A stretch of DNA of 64,000 bases from NCBI RefSeq assembly GCF_016907655.1, contig NZ_JAFBCL010000001.1, positions 2,390,001 to 2,454,000 of the forward strand, in the 5' to 3' direction. Origin of the DNA: Saccharothrix algeriensis. GTDB taxonomy: Bacteria > Actinomycetota > Actinomycetes > Mycobacteriales > Pseudonocardiaceae. The notes below the pieces were generated by a model. It searched no databases, was not told the origin of the DNA, and saw nothing but the letters and a program-made list of their open reading frames with translations. This document shows positions 53,683-62,566 of the stretch, in pieces. Within the stretch, counting starts at the first letter, position 1; every line of letters starts with the position of its first letter. Position numbers and translations under genes: made by a program.

Positions 53683-54965
53683 GCCTGCGGACCGTGTCCC
53701 TGCGGCGCCGGGTCACCGTCTCGGCGATCGCGGTGCTGGGCGTCGTGCTGGTCGGCCTGGTGCTGGTGGTGGACGCGATGTTCGCGGCGCAGTCCGAGCG
53801 GGACGTCGACACGGCGTTGCTGGAGAAGTCCCGCAACGCCCACGCGCTGGTCAAGCAGCGGGTGCGCGGGGCGGAGCTGGTGGACCGGTTGGAGAACCGG
53901 GGGGTGCAGGCGCAGCTGGTGATGCCGGACGGCGCGGTGTTCGGTCACGTCCCGGACGAGGAGGTGACCAACAAGGTCACGCGCGACCTCCCGGACGGGT
54001 CGACGATCACGCTCTACGCCGAGTCGTCGGTGATGACCGTCGCGCAGACGCGACTGCGCCGGTTGCTGCTGCTGGTCGGCTTCGGCTCGCTGGCCGTGAC
54101 CGCGGTGGCGTTGGTGTTGGTGGTGCGCCGGGCGTTGGCGCCCCTCGACACGATGACCACGCTGGCCCGGTCCATCGCACGGGGCGACCGGGGCCACCGG
54201 CTGAGCCCGACCCGGACGGACAACGAACTCGGCCGGACGGCCGCCGCGTTCGACGACATGCTGGACTCACTGGAAGGAGAAGAGGAGCGGACCAAGAGAT
54301 TCGTCGCGGACGCGGCGCATGAGCTGAGGACGCCGATCGCGGGCGTGCAGGCGGTGGCCGAGGCGCTGATGCAGACCGGCAGCGCGGAGGAGCGGGAGCG
54401 CCTGAACCTGCTGCTGGTGCGGGAGTCCCGGCGGGCCGGGCGGCTGGTGGACGACCTGCTGGCGTTGGCCAGGATCGACGCGGGCCTGGAGCTGCACCGG
54501 GAGCGGGTGGACCTCCTGGCGTTGGCGGAGGCGGAGGTGAGCCGCACCCGGCTGCTCGCACCCGGCTTCGACATCGCCGCCGAGGGCACGTCGGCCCGCG
54601 TGTCGGGTGATCCGCAGCGCCTGGCCCAGGTGCTGGTGAACCTGGCCGACAACGCCCGGCACGCCACCGGTCCGGCCGGCCGGGTGCGGTTGCGGGTGTC
54701 CAGCGTCGGCGGCGACGCGCGGATCGTGGTCTCCGACAACGGTCCGGGGGTCCCGCCCGACGACCGGGACCGCATCTTCGACCGCCTGGTCCGGCTGGAC
54801 GAGGCCCGCGACCGCCGTTCCGGTGGCTCGGGGCTCGGCCTGTCCATCGCTCGCGGCGTGGTCCAGGCCCACGGCGGCGAACTGTCCTACGTGGAGCCCG
54901 ACGGTCCGGGCGCGGCCTTCGAGGTCCGGATCCCGCTGGCGGACGACGACGTGCCGGTCGCCTGA
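53679..54965 (+). CDS. Sensor histidine kinase
   Basis: A 428-residue kinase with two membrane helices (VTVSAIAVLGVVLVGLVLVV and LLLLVGFGSLAVTAVALVLV) around a ~100-residue extracellular sensor. A HAMP domain (RRALAPLDTMTTLARSIARG) follows, then the H box AAHELRTPIAG, N box NLADNARHA, G1 DNGPGVP and G2 GSGLGLSI. The sensor domain has no recognised ligand motif. Translationally coupled to the response regulator. A perfect 19-bp tandem duplication spans the stop codon. Confidence 0.93.
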   Translation: MSLRTVSLRRRVTVSAIAVLGVVLVGLVLVVDAMFAAQSERDVDTALLEKSRNAHALVKQRVRGAELVDRLENRGVQAQLVMPDGAVFGHVPDEEVTNKVTRDLPDGSTITLYAESSVMTVAQTRLRRLLLLVGFGSLAVTAVALVLVVRRALAPLDTMTTLARSIARGDRGHRLSPTRTDNELGRTAAAFDDMLDSLEGEEERTKRFVADAAHELRTPIAGVQAVAEALMQTGSAEERERLNLLLVRESRRAGRLVDDLLALARIDAGLELHRERVDLLALAEAEVSRTRLLAPGFDIAAEGTSARVSGDPQRLAQVLVNLADNARHATGPAGRVRLRVSSVGGDARIVVSDNGPGVPPDDRDRIFDRLVRLDEARDRRSGGSGLGLSIARGVVQAHGGELSYVEPDGPGAAFEVRIPLADDDVPVA

Positions 54966-55111
54966 CCACGTGGCGGTCGCCTGACCACGTGGCGCGAGTC
55001 GGACGACCGGCCGCCCGGACCGGCTCGGTGGCCGAGTGCGCGACTCGGTCCGGTTGCTCGGCACGCGGCGCACGCCAGGAGCCGCACGCCAGGCAGCTCA
55101 GATCAGGCGGT

Positions 55112-55165
55112 CCTGGTCCACCCCGGACCGGGGCACACCGCGGACCTGGACCGGGGTGGACCAGG
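55112..55165. terminator. 15-bp inverted repeat between convergent genes
   Basis: CCTGGTCCACCCCGG (55112-55126) and CCGGGGTGGACCAGG (55151-55165) are perfectly complementary around a 24-nt loop. Placement between the sensor kinase and the channel suits a bidirectional terminator. Confidence 0.55.
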
Positions 55166-55228
55166 CCCGGGGTGCGCCCGGACCTGGACTCGGAGGGACC
55201 GGGACGGGAGTGGTCCAGGGCTGGCGGC

Positions 55229-55274
55229 GGGCTGGGCCGGGATCGGGCTGGGCCGGGATCGGGCTGGGCCGGGG
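55229..55274. repeat. Tandem 16-bp GGGCTGGGCCGGGATC repeat
   Basis: Two perfect units (55229-55244, 55245-55260) and a third that diverges after 14 bases. G-rich on the plus strand. Confidence 0.75.
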
Positions 55275-55335
55275 TCCAGGCTGAGGCGGGCCGGGTGGGC
55301 GGTTCGGGGTTGGTTCGGGTGGGTTTGGTGTGGCG

Positions 55336-56403
55336 TCAGGATTCCTTGGCGGGGGTCACCTTCTTGACGTAGAGGAGGCGGTCGCCGGCTTCCACCGCGT
55401 CGGCTTCCGGGGCGTCCACCCGGTACAGGGTTCCGGCTCGGACCACGCCCAGCACGATGTCGGGGAGGTGCCGCGGGGAGCCGCCGATCTCGGACGGTTC
55501 GACGTCGCGTTCCGCGATGGACAGGCCGGCGTCCGGGGTGAGCAGGTCTTCGACCATGTCCACCACCGACGGGGTGGCGGTGGCCATGCCCAGGAGCCTG
55601 CCCGCCGTCTCGCTCGACACCACGACCGAGTCGGCGCCGGACTGGCGGAGGAGGTGCTCGTTCTCGCGTTCGCGCACGGACGCCACGACCTGCGCCTTGG
55701 GCGCCAGTTCGCGGGCGGTCAGGGTGACCAGGACGGCCGTGTCGTCGCGGTTCGCGGCGACGACGATGGCCCTCGCCCGGGGCGCGCCGGCCACGCGCAG
55801 CACGTCGTTGCTGGTGCCCGAGCCGTGCACGGTGACCAGGCCGATCGCGGAGGCCGCGTCCAGGGCCTCCTGGGCGGTGTCGACCACGACGATCGAGCCC
55901 GGCACCATCCCGTCACCGAGCAGGGCGCTGACCGCGGACCGGCCCTTCGTCCCGTACCCGACGACGACCACGTGGTCGCGCACTTTGGTCCTCCACTTCT
56001 GGATCCGCAGCGCCTGCCGCGAGCGTTCGGTGAGCACTTCGAGGGTGGTGCCGACCAGGACGATCAGGAACAGCACCCGGAGGGGGGTGATCACCAGGAC
56101 GTTGACCAGCCTGGCCGACGAGCTGACGGGCGTGATGTCGCCGTAGCCGGTGGTGGACAGCGACACCGTCGCGTAGTACACCGCGTCGAGGAACGACAGG
56201 CCGTCCTCGTTGACGTCGCGGTAGCCGTCCCGGTCGAAGTACACGATGAACACGGCCGCCAGCAGCGCGGTCAGCGCGCCGACGACCCGCTTCAGGATCG
56301 CGCCGACCGGGCTCTGGACGCTGTCCGGCATCCTGACGACGCCGACGAGCGAGTGACCGGGCCGCTCGCTGAGCGGTTCGCCCTGGTGGAACCGGCGGAT
56401 CAT
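55336..56403 (-). CDS. Potassium channel with RCK/TrkA-N domain (Rv3200c-like)
   Basis: A 355-residue two-helix ion channel, the same length I recall for M. tuberculosis Rv3200c. Helix 1 is GALTALLAAVFIVYF, the pore has selectivity filter TTGYGD at 84-89, and helix 2 is LVITPLRVLFLIVLVGTTLE. A Rossmann RCK domain follows (VVVVGYGTKGRSAVSALLG, with VVVDT about 30 residues on) and then a TrkA-C-like domain. It likely gates potassium in response to a nucleotide or ion. The ATG overlaps the stop of the M20 gene (ATGA), which chose this start over one 27 nt upstream. Confidence 0.93.
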   Translation of the reverse strand: MIRRFHQGEPLSERPGHSLVGVVRMPDSVQSPVGAILKRVVGALTALLAAVFIVYFDRDGYRDVNEDGLSFLDAVYYATVSLSTTGYGDITPVSSSARLVNVLVITPLRVLFLIVLVGTTLEVLTERSRQALRIQKWRTKVRDHVVVVGYGTKGRSAVSALLGDGMVPGSIVVVDTAQEALDAASAIGLVTVHGSGTSNDVLRVAGAPRARAIVVAANRDDTAVLVTLTARELAPKAQVVASVRERENEHLLRQSGADSVVVSSETAGRLLGMATATPSVVDMVEDLLTPDAGLSIAERDVEPSEIGGSPRHLPDIVLGVVRAGTLYRVDAPEADAVEAGDRLLYVKKVTPAKES

Positions 56404-57842
56404 GACAACCTCTCCGGGAGGGTCCGCCACAGGTGGGCGGCGGCTTCGGCGCCGCGGAGCAGCAGCGGCACGACGACGCGCTCGTCGGGCGCGTGGATGC
56501 GATCATCCGGCAACGTCGCGCCGAGGTACACGACCGGCACGCCGAGCGCGCCGTGCAGCAGGGCCGCCGGGCCGCTGCCGCCGGTGCGGCTGAACCGGAC
56601 CGGCCGGTCGAACGCGGTCTCCACCGCGTCCCGCACCGCGCCCACGGCCGGGTGCGCCACGTCCACCGCGTAGGGCGGCGCGCCGTCGCCGCACGGGATC
56701 ACCTCGGCGCGCAGGCCGGGCGGCGTGTGGTCGGCGACGAACTCGCGCAGCGCCTCGGCGACGCGTTCCGGGCGCTGGTCGGGCACCAGGCGGAACGACA
56801 GCTTCACCGACGCCGAGGCGGGCACGATCGTCTTCAGGCCGGGGCCGGTGTAGCCGCCGTGGATGCCGTTCACCTCTGCGGTGGGCCGTACCCAGACCCG
56901 CTCCAGGGTGGACCAGCCCTCCTCGCCGGCCGTCGCCCGCGCGCCGCCGGAGTCGGCCAGCCAGCCGCCCTCGTCGAACGGGAGGGCGGCGTAGTCGGCG
57001 CGCTCGGCCTCGGTGGGCTCCACGACGTCGGTGTAGAAGTCGCGCAGCCGCACGCGGCCCCGGTCGTCGTGCAGCGCGGCGACGAGGCGGGCGATCGCCG
57101 TGGCCGGGTTCGGCACGCCGCCGCCCGCGCGGCCCGAGTGCACGTCGGAGGCGCCGCCGGTGAACACGACCTCCGCGCCGTAGACGCCGCGCTGCCCCGT
57201 GCAGACCGTCGGGGCGTCGCGCGCGTAGAGCGGGGTGTCGGTGAACACGACCAGGTCGGCCGCGAGGTCGTCGCGGTGCTCGTCCAGCAGGCGGGTGAGG
57301 TGGGGCGAGCCGGATTCCTCCTCGCCCTCCACGAACAGCTTGACCGTCACGGCCGGGTGGGTGGCGCCCGTGGCCGCGAGGTGGGCCTTGACCCCGAGCA
57401 GGTGCATCGCGACCTGGCCCTTGTCGTCGCTCGCGCCGCGCCCGAACAGCTCCTCGCCCACGAGCGTCGGCTCGAACGGCGGGTGGGCCCACGCCTCCAC
57501 CGGGTCGACCGGCTGCACGTCGTGGTGCCCGTAGACGAGCACCACGGGCGCGTCGGGATCGGCGGCGGGCCGGCACGCGTACACGGCGGGCAGCGCCGGG
57601 CCGGTGTCCCACACCCGGACGTCGGACCAGCCGTCGCGGCGCAGCGCGTCCGCCAGCCACCGCGCCGACCGGGCCACGTCGGGGTGGTGCGCCGGGTCCG
57701 TGCCGATCGACGGGATGGACAGCCACTCGCGCAGCCCGGCCAGGAAGTCGTCGGCGAGCGCGGTCACCGCCGCGCGCTCGGGATGTTCGGGATTTTCGGG
57801 ATCACCGCTCACGGTGCGGGAGGATAACCCTGACAGCGCCAC
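56400..57842 (-). CDS. M20 family metallopeptidase / dipeptidase
   Basis: A ~480-residue zinc peptidase. Ligands are visible in VYGHHDVQP (His), GRGASDDKGQVAMH (bridging Asp), VEGEEESGS (catalytic Glu pair), FTDTPLY (Asp) and the C-terminal DDRIHAPDE (His). The lid/dimerisation domain lies at ~215-370. It resembles the dipeptidases often called succinyl-diaminopimelate desuccinylase-like or carnosinase-like; the true substrate is unknown. The first GTG is used, but a GTG 30 nt later (VSGDPENPEHPE) is equally plausible; neither has a clear ribosome-binding site. Coupled to the channel gene. Confidence 0.9.
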   Translation of the reverse strand: MALSGLSSRTVSGDPENPEHPERAAVTALADDFLAGLREWLSIPSIGTDPAHHPDVARSARWLADALRRDGWSDVRVWDTGPALPAVYACRPAADPDAPVVLVYGHHDVQPVDPVEAWAHPPFEPTLVGEELFGRGASDDKGQVAMHLLGVKAHLAATGATHPAVTVKLFVEGEEESGSPHLTRLLDEHRDDLAADLVVFTDTPLYARDAPTVCTGQRGVYGAEVVFTGGASDVHSGRAGGGVPNPATAIARLVAALHDDRGRVRLRDFYTDVVEPTEAERADYAALPFDEGGWLADSGGARATAGEEGWSTLERVWVRPTAEVNGIHGGYTGPGLKTIVPASASVKLSFRLVPDQRPERVAEALREFVADHTPPGLRAEVIPCGDGAPPYAVDVAHPAVGAVRDAVETAFDRPVRFSRTGGSGPAALLHGALGVPVVYLGATLPDDRIHAPDERVVVPLLLRGAEAAAHLWRTLPERLS

Positions 57843-57871
57843 CGGACGGGGGACATGACAGGGTGGACCCC

Positions 57872-58240
57872 ATGGAACCCACTCGTTCCCGATCGCGGTC
57901 GGCGCGGGCGCTGGCCGGGCTGCTCGGCGCGGCGGGCGCCCTGCACTTCGCCCGGCCCCGGCCCTACGACGCGATCGTCCCGCGATCGCTGCCGGGCAAG
58001 CCGCGGACCTGGACCTACGCCTCCGGTGTGGCGGAGGTGGCGGTGGCCGCGCCCCGCACCCGCAGGCTCGGCGGGCTGCTGGCGGCGGGTTTCTTCGCCG
58101 CCGTGTTCCCGGCGAACGTCAAGATGGCCTGGGACCTCCGCTCGAAGTCGCCCCGGACCAGGGTGATCGCCTTCGGCCGGCTGCCGCTGCAGGTGCCGCT
58201 GGTCCTGTGGGCGCTGCGGGTGCGCCGCTCGGCCCGCTGA
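57872..58240 (+). CDS. Small DoxX-like membrane protein
   Basis: A 122-residue protein with three to four hydrophobic segments (ALAGLLGAAGALHFARPRPY, AEVAVAAPRTRRLGGLLAAG, LPLQVPLVLWALRV). The LHFxxPxxYDxIVP and FPANVKMAWDL pattern matches small actinobacterial DoxX-type membrane proteins. AGGG lies 8 nt before the ATG; a GTG 9 nt upstream is an alternative. Function unknown. It is divergent from the M20 gene with a very short gap. Confidence 0.75.
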   Translation: MEPTRSRSRSARALAGLLGAAGALHFARPRPYDAIVPRSLPGKPRTWTYASGVAEVAVAAPRTRRLGGLLAAGFFAAVFPANVKMAWDLRSKSPRTRVIAFGRLPLQVPLVLWALRVRRSAR

Positions 58241-58307
58241 TCACGCTGCGCGCCGGGTCCGACACCCAGCGCTGCCGAGGTCTGTCATTGTCACCTCAAC
58301 CAGCCCT

Positions 58308-58318
58308 AGGATGCCCGA
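58308..58318 (+). promoter_or_regulatory. Putative -10 and leaderless start region
   Basis: TAGGAT is followed by six bases and then the GTG of the unknown gene, with no ribosome-binding site. A TGTCAT 18 bp upstream of the -10 could be a weak -35. Confidence 0.4.
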
Positions 58319-58855
58319 GTGCAACCGCTCCTCCACCGCGCCGCATCGGCACTCGGTTGGCGCGGCGTCGTCGTGCCCGACGTCGCCGTGCTGGGTCACC
58401 AGGTGTCGGCCGTCGTGCGCGTCCGTGCCGACGTGCACGAGTGGCGCACCACGAACGGCTGGCCTCCCCAGGCGGACCCGTCGTGGTTCCGCTCGTGGTT
58501 CGAACCTGCCGAGCACGACCGCCTGCCGGTCCCCGCGGTGGAACTGGTCGGCGTGCTGGTGGGCGAGTCGGCGGTGGACCGCGCGTTGCAGTCGTGCGGC
58601 ACGCTGATGACGCTCGCGCCGTGCTCGGTGGTGCTGCCCGCGCCGCAGGGCGACCAGTCGTGGCCGTTGATCGAGCTGGACTACTACGGCATCGGCGTGG
58701 TGGCCGCGGACGACGCGGGCACGGCCGAGCTGCTCGTGCCGCCGGAGGACCGGTCGACGGAGTTCGGCCCGTCGCTGTTCGGCCGGTGGCTGCTGGAGGT
58801 CCTCTACGACCGGGTGCTCAAGGACACCCCGGACCACGCGCGGGTGAGCAGCTAG
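58319..58855 (+). CDS. Unknown conserved protein
   Basis: A 178-residue soluble protein with no signal peptide or membrane helix. It has acidic and aromatic segments (WRTTNGWPPQADPSWFRSW) and ends with LFGRWLLEVLYDRVLKDTPD. I do not recognise the family, though the layout resembles single-copy hypothetical proteins of Pseudonocardiales. The GTG start lies 6 nt after TAGGAT and lacks a Shine-Dalgarno, so a leaderless message is likely. It ends 4 bp from the adnB stop on the other strand. Confidence 0.65.
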   Translation: MQPLLHRAASALGWRGVVVPDVAVLGHQVSAVVRVRADVHEWRTTNGWPPQADPSWFRSWFEPAEHDRLPVPAVELVGVLVGESAVDRALQSCGTLMTLAPCSVVLPAPQGDQSWPLIELDYYGIGVVAADDAGTAELLVPPEDRSTEFGPSLFGRWLLEVLYDRVLKDTPDHARVSS

Positions 58856-58859
58856 CGCC

Positions 58860-61800
58860 CTAGGAGGGGACCGAGCGGACCAGGGCGCGCAGGCCGTCGG
58901 CGTCCAGCAGGTCCGCCGGGCGCAGGGTGCGGTCGTGCCGGACGTAGTGGAACGCCGCCCGCACCCGCTCGACCGGTGTGCCCGACAGCGCCGCCCACGC
59001 CAGCCGGTAGGCCGCCAGCTGCACCGACAGGGCGGGCAGCCGCTCCTCCGCCGGCACCGCGCCGGTCTTCCAGTCGACCACCGTCCAGCCGCCGTCGGGG
59101 TCGGCGAACACCGCGTCCATGCGCCCGCGCACGGACAGGCCGTCGATCTCGGTTTCGAACGACACCTCGACGTCGTGCGGCGTCCGGTCGGCCCAGCTGC
59201 CGGCCAGGAACGCCTCCTGGAGGCGGGACAGGTCGCCGTCCGGGGCCGCGCCCTCGTCGGCGGCGCCGGGCAGCTCGTCCAGGTCGAGCAGCCTGCTCGC
59301 GCCGAACCGCTGCTCCAGCCAGGTGTGGAACGCCGTGCCGCGGCGGGCCGACGGGTTGGGCGGGAACGGCAGGGGGCGGCGCAGGCGGCGGGCCAGCCGG
59401 TCCGGGTCGGCGGCCAGTTCGACCAGCTGGCTCACCGAGAGGTGCTCGGGCAGGACGACCCGCTCGCGGCGGTCCGCGGCGGCGGCCCGTTCGGCGAGGA
59501 GGACGTCCACGTCCCGCGCCCAGCCCTCCGGGTCGTCGGCCTCCTCGTCCGGGGGCGCGGGGAAGTCCTCGTCCGGAGGGGCCGCGAACTCCTCGTCCGG
59601 GGGTGCGAGGTCGTCCTCCGGGGGCTCCGGCGGCAGGTCCTCCGCAGGGTCCGACGGGGCGTCCACGGGCTCCGGCAGGTCGTCCTCGGGCTCGGGCGAC
59701 AGGTCCTCCTCGGGCTCGGGCGGCAGGTCGTGGTCCGCGGGCTCGGGCGGCAGGTCCGGTTGCGGCGACGGGTCGGGCCGGCGCCCAGGGGAAGCGGGTG
59801 CGGTCGCGGGCGCGGTCAGGTGGCGCCGCAGGGCGGCCAAAACCAGGTCCGCGCCCTCGGCCACGGCCGCGCGGCGCCTGCCCAGGGGGTCGGCGGGCCA
59901 GGCGGCCGTCTTCACCTGGGAGGCCAGCGGGTTGGGCTCGTCCTCCGCGGGGGGCTCGGCCCAGTGGACGACGTCGGCCGGCGGGTGGTCGGCGGCCCGG
60001 ACCGCGTCGCGCAGCTCGCCGAGGAACACCGACGGGCCCTTGGGCTTGTCGCCCGTCTCGGCCCACCAGTGGCCGGAGACCAGCAGGCTGTGCTCGGACC
60101 TGGTCAGCGCCACGTAGAGCAGCCGGCGCTCCTCCACCAGGCGCCGGTCCTCGAAGTCGTCGGCGTGGCGGTCCAGCGCGTCCTGGACCTCCTTGCGGTC
60201 GCTGCCGCCCGGGATGCGCAGGGTGGGCAGGTCCTCGGCGTCGCCCCGCAGGTCGGCGGGCAGCTCGGTGACCGACTTGAGCCAGCAGGAGGACTTCTTC
60301 CGGCCGGGGAACACGTCCTTCACCACGTGCGGCACGGCGACGATGTGCCACTCCAGGCCCTTGGCCGAGTGCATGGTCAGCACCTGCACGCGGTTCTCGG
60401 CGACCTCCACCTCGCCGGGTTCGAGCCCGTCCTCGGCCTGCTCGGCCGTGTAGAGGTAGTCCAGCAGCGCGGGCAGCGTGGCCGACGGGCTGGCCGCCGC
60501 GAAGTCGGCGACCACGTCGGCGAACGCGTCCAGGTGCGCGCGGCCCACCCCGCCCGGCCGGGCCATGGCCTCGATGTCGAGCAGGAGGGTCCGCTCCACG
60601 TCGGCGACCAGCTCGGGCAGCGGCTGGTCCAGCCGCCGGCGCAGCGCGGACAGCTCGCCGCCGAACCGGCGGATGCGGCGGTAGCCCTCGGCCGAGTAGG
60701 CGGTCGGGTCGCCGGGGTCGTCCAGCGCGTCGGCCAGGCCCGCCTGCTCGGCGTGCTCGCCGGGCAGGGCGTCGGCGATGACGGACAGCGGGTTGTCGGC
60801 GGCGGCCTGGCGGCTGGGCGCGCCCGCCAGCTCGCGGGCGCGCTGCCACAGCGCCGCCAGGTCGACCGCGGCCACCCGCCAGCGCGACCCGGTCAGCAGG
60901 CGGGCCGCCGCCGTGCCGGCCAGCGGGTCCACCAGGACGCGCAGGGCGCTGGTCAGGTCGCGGACCTCGGGTTCGTCCAGCAGGCCGCCCAGGCCCACCA
61001 CCTCGGCGGGCAGGCCCCGGTCGCGCAGGGCCGCGGCGATGGCGGCCATGTCCGAGCGCCGGCGCACCAGCACGGCGGCGGTCGGCGGCTCGTCGCTGGA
61101 GTCCAGGTGGTCCTCCCACTGCGCCGCGACGGTGTCGGCCACCCAGGCCAGCTCGGCGCGGACGTCCTCGAACAGTCCCAGGCGCACGTCGCCGGGCCCT
61201 GCCCCGGGGCGGGCGCGCAGCTCCTCCACGTCCAGGCCCGCGGCGCGCAGGGGCGCGGAGACGGCGTTGGCCAGCGCCAGCACCTCCGGCGGGTTGCGGA
61301 AGCTGGTCAGCAGGCCGTACTTGCGGGCGGGCGGGAAGTCGTGGACGAAGCGGGGCAGGTTGGCCGCCGACGCGCCGCGCCAGCCGTAGATGGCCTGCGC
61401 CGGGTCGCCCACCGAGGTGACCGACATCGGCTCGCCCCGGCCGAACAGGGACCTCAGCAGCACGCGCTGCGCGTGGCCGGTGTCCTGGTACTCGTCCAGC
61501 AGGACCGCGCCGTAGCGCTCGCGCTCGCCGCGCACGACCTCCGGGTGCTCGTCGGCCAGGCGGGCGGCCAGGGACATCTGGTCGGCGAAGTCCATGGCCG
61601 CCTCGCGGCGCTTGCGGGCCTGGTAAGCCTCCAGCAGGGGCAGCAGGTTCACGCGCAGGCGCTGGGCGTCGACGACGTCCTTCAGCTTCTCCGGCAGCGC
61701 GTCGCGCTGGCGCGGGGTCCTGGGCGCGGACTCGATCAGCGTGGTCAGCCACTCGGCGTGCTTGCGCAGCGCGGTCGGCTCGACCAGGTGCTCGCCCAGC

Positions 61801-62384
61801 TCGCCGGCCAGCGCCAGCAGGTAGCCGGTGACCGTCGCGGGGACCTTGTCGGTGTCGATGTCCTCGGTCCACGTCGACACCACGCGGTGCGCGAGCTGCC
61901 ACGCCGCCGTCTCGGTGAGCAGCCGGACACCGGGTTCGACGGGCAGGCGCAGGCCGTGCTCGGCGACCAGGCGGCCCGCGTAGGCGTGGTAGGTCAGGAT
62001 CACCGGCTCGGTGGTGAGGACGGCGGCCCTGCGCTCGCCGCTCGGGTCCAGGCGGTCCAGCAGCGGCGAGCCGCCCAGGCGGCGCAGGCGGGCGCGGACG
62101 CGGTCGGCCAGCTGCCGGGCGGCCTTGCGGGTGAACGTCAGGCCGAGGACGCGGTCGGGGGTGACGAAGCCGTTGGCGACCAGGTAGACGACCCGCGCGG
62201 CCATCGTCTCGGTCTTGCCCGCGCCCGCGCCGGCGACGACCAGGGCGGGCGCGGTGGGCGCGGCGACGACCGCCGCCTGCTCGGGGGTCGGTCTGGGCAG
62301 GCCGAGGGCTTCGGCGACCTCGAACGGGCTGGCCGGCTGCTCCAGCTCCCCCACCCGCCCTCGCTCGTCACCCGGCACCGCCAC
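58860..62384 (-). CDS. adnB: AdnB-type UvrD helicase-nuclease subunit
   Basis: A 1174-residue motor-nuclease of the AdnAB double-strand-break resection complex. Walker A GAGAGKT at 52-58, GLTFTRKAARQLADRV (motif Ia), VLLDEYQDTGHAQR (Walker B), VGDPAQAIYGWRGA (motif III), VLTMHSAKGLEW and LLYVALTRS place it in SF1A. The C-terminal RecB-like nuclease has GTAFHTWLEQRFG, GRMDAVF and the catalytic VVDWKTG. A ~90-residue Pro/Glu/Asp-rich repeat insert (around 880-970) separates motor from nuclease and makes it longer than my recollection of mycobacterial AdnB (about 1100 aa). Confidence 0.92.
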   Translation of the reverse strand: MAVPGDERGRVGELEQPASPFEVAEALGLPRPTPEQAAVVAAPTAPALVVAGAGAGKTETMAARVVYLVANGFVTPDRVLGLTFTRKAARQLADRVRARLRRLGGSPLLDRLDPSGERRAAVLTTEPVILTYHAYAGRLVAEHGLRLPVEPGVRLLTETAAWQLAHRVVSTWTEDIDTDKVPATVTGYLLALAGELGEHLVEPTALRKHAEWLTTLIESAPRTPRQRDALPEKLKDVVDAQRLRVNLLPLLEAYQARKRREAAMDFADQMSLAARLADEHPEVVRGERERYGAVLLDEYQDTGHAQRVLLRSLFGRGEPMSVTSVGDPAQAIYGWRGASAANLPRFVHDFPPARKYGLLTSFRNPPEVLALANAVSAPLRAAGLDVEELRARPGAGPGDVRLGLFEDVRAELAWVADTVAAQWEDHLDSSDEPPTAAVLVRRRSDMAAIAAALRDRGLPAEVVGLGGLLDEPEVRDLTSALRVLVDPLAGTAAARLLTGSRWRVAAVDLAALWQRARELAGAPSRQAAADNPLSVIADALPGEHAEQAGLADALDDPGDPTAYSAEGYRRIRRFGGELSALRRRLDQPLPELVADVERTLLLDIEAMARPGGVGRAHLDAFADVVADFAAASPSATLPALLDYLYTAEQAEDGLEPGEVEVAENRVQVLTMHSAKGLEWHIVAVPHVVKDVFPGRKKSSCWLKSVTELPADLRGDAEDLPTLRIPGGSDRKEVQDALDRHADDFEDRRLVEERRLLYVALTRSEHSLLVSGHWWAETGDKPKGPSVFLGELRDAVRAADHPPADVVHWAEPPAEDEPNPLASQVKTAAWPADPLGRRRAAVAEGADLVLAALRRHLTAPATAPASPGRRPDPSPQPDLPPEPADHDLPPEPEEDLSPEPEDDLPEPVDAPSDPAEDLPPEPPEDDLAPPDEEFAAPPDEDFPAPPDEEADDPEGWARDVDVLLAERAAAADRRERVVLPEHLSVSQLVELAADPDRLARRLRRPLPFPPNPSARRGTAFHTWLEQRFGASRLLDLDELPGAADEGAAPDGDLSRLQEAFLAGSWADRTPHDVEVSFETEIDGLSVRGRMDAVFADPDGGWTVVDWKTGAVPAEERLPALSVQLAAYRLAWAALSGTPVERVRAAFHYVRHDRTLRPADLLDADGLRALVRSVPS

Positions 62385-62566
62385 GACCCCGCCCGCGCGG
62401 CGCTGCGGCGACCCGCAGCGCGCTGATCGAGACCTCGGGGGCGGCCAACGACTGTGTCAGAGACGGCCGGCGGACGCCACCCGCGGTGGTTGACGCCACT
62501 CGATCACGCGAGCACCCGTCACGCGGCGCAGCGAGCCGTGCGCGGACCGGCGGTCCGGGCCCCGGT

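Larger units (their letters stand above)
54966..55335. other. Gap between sensor kinase and potassium channel
   Basis: 370 bp between convergent genes with no gene seen. It contains the second copy of a 19-bp duplication, a long inverted repeat at 55112-55165 and a 16-bp tandem repeat at 55229-55274 (units GGGCTGGGCCGGGATC, third copy incomplete). Confidence 0.65.
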
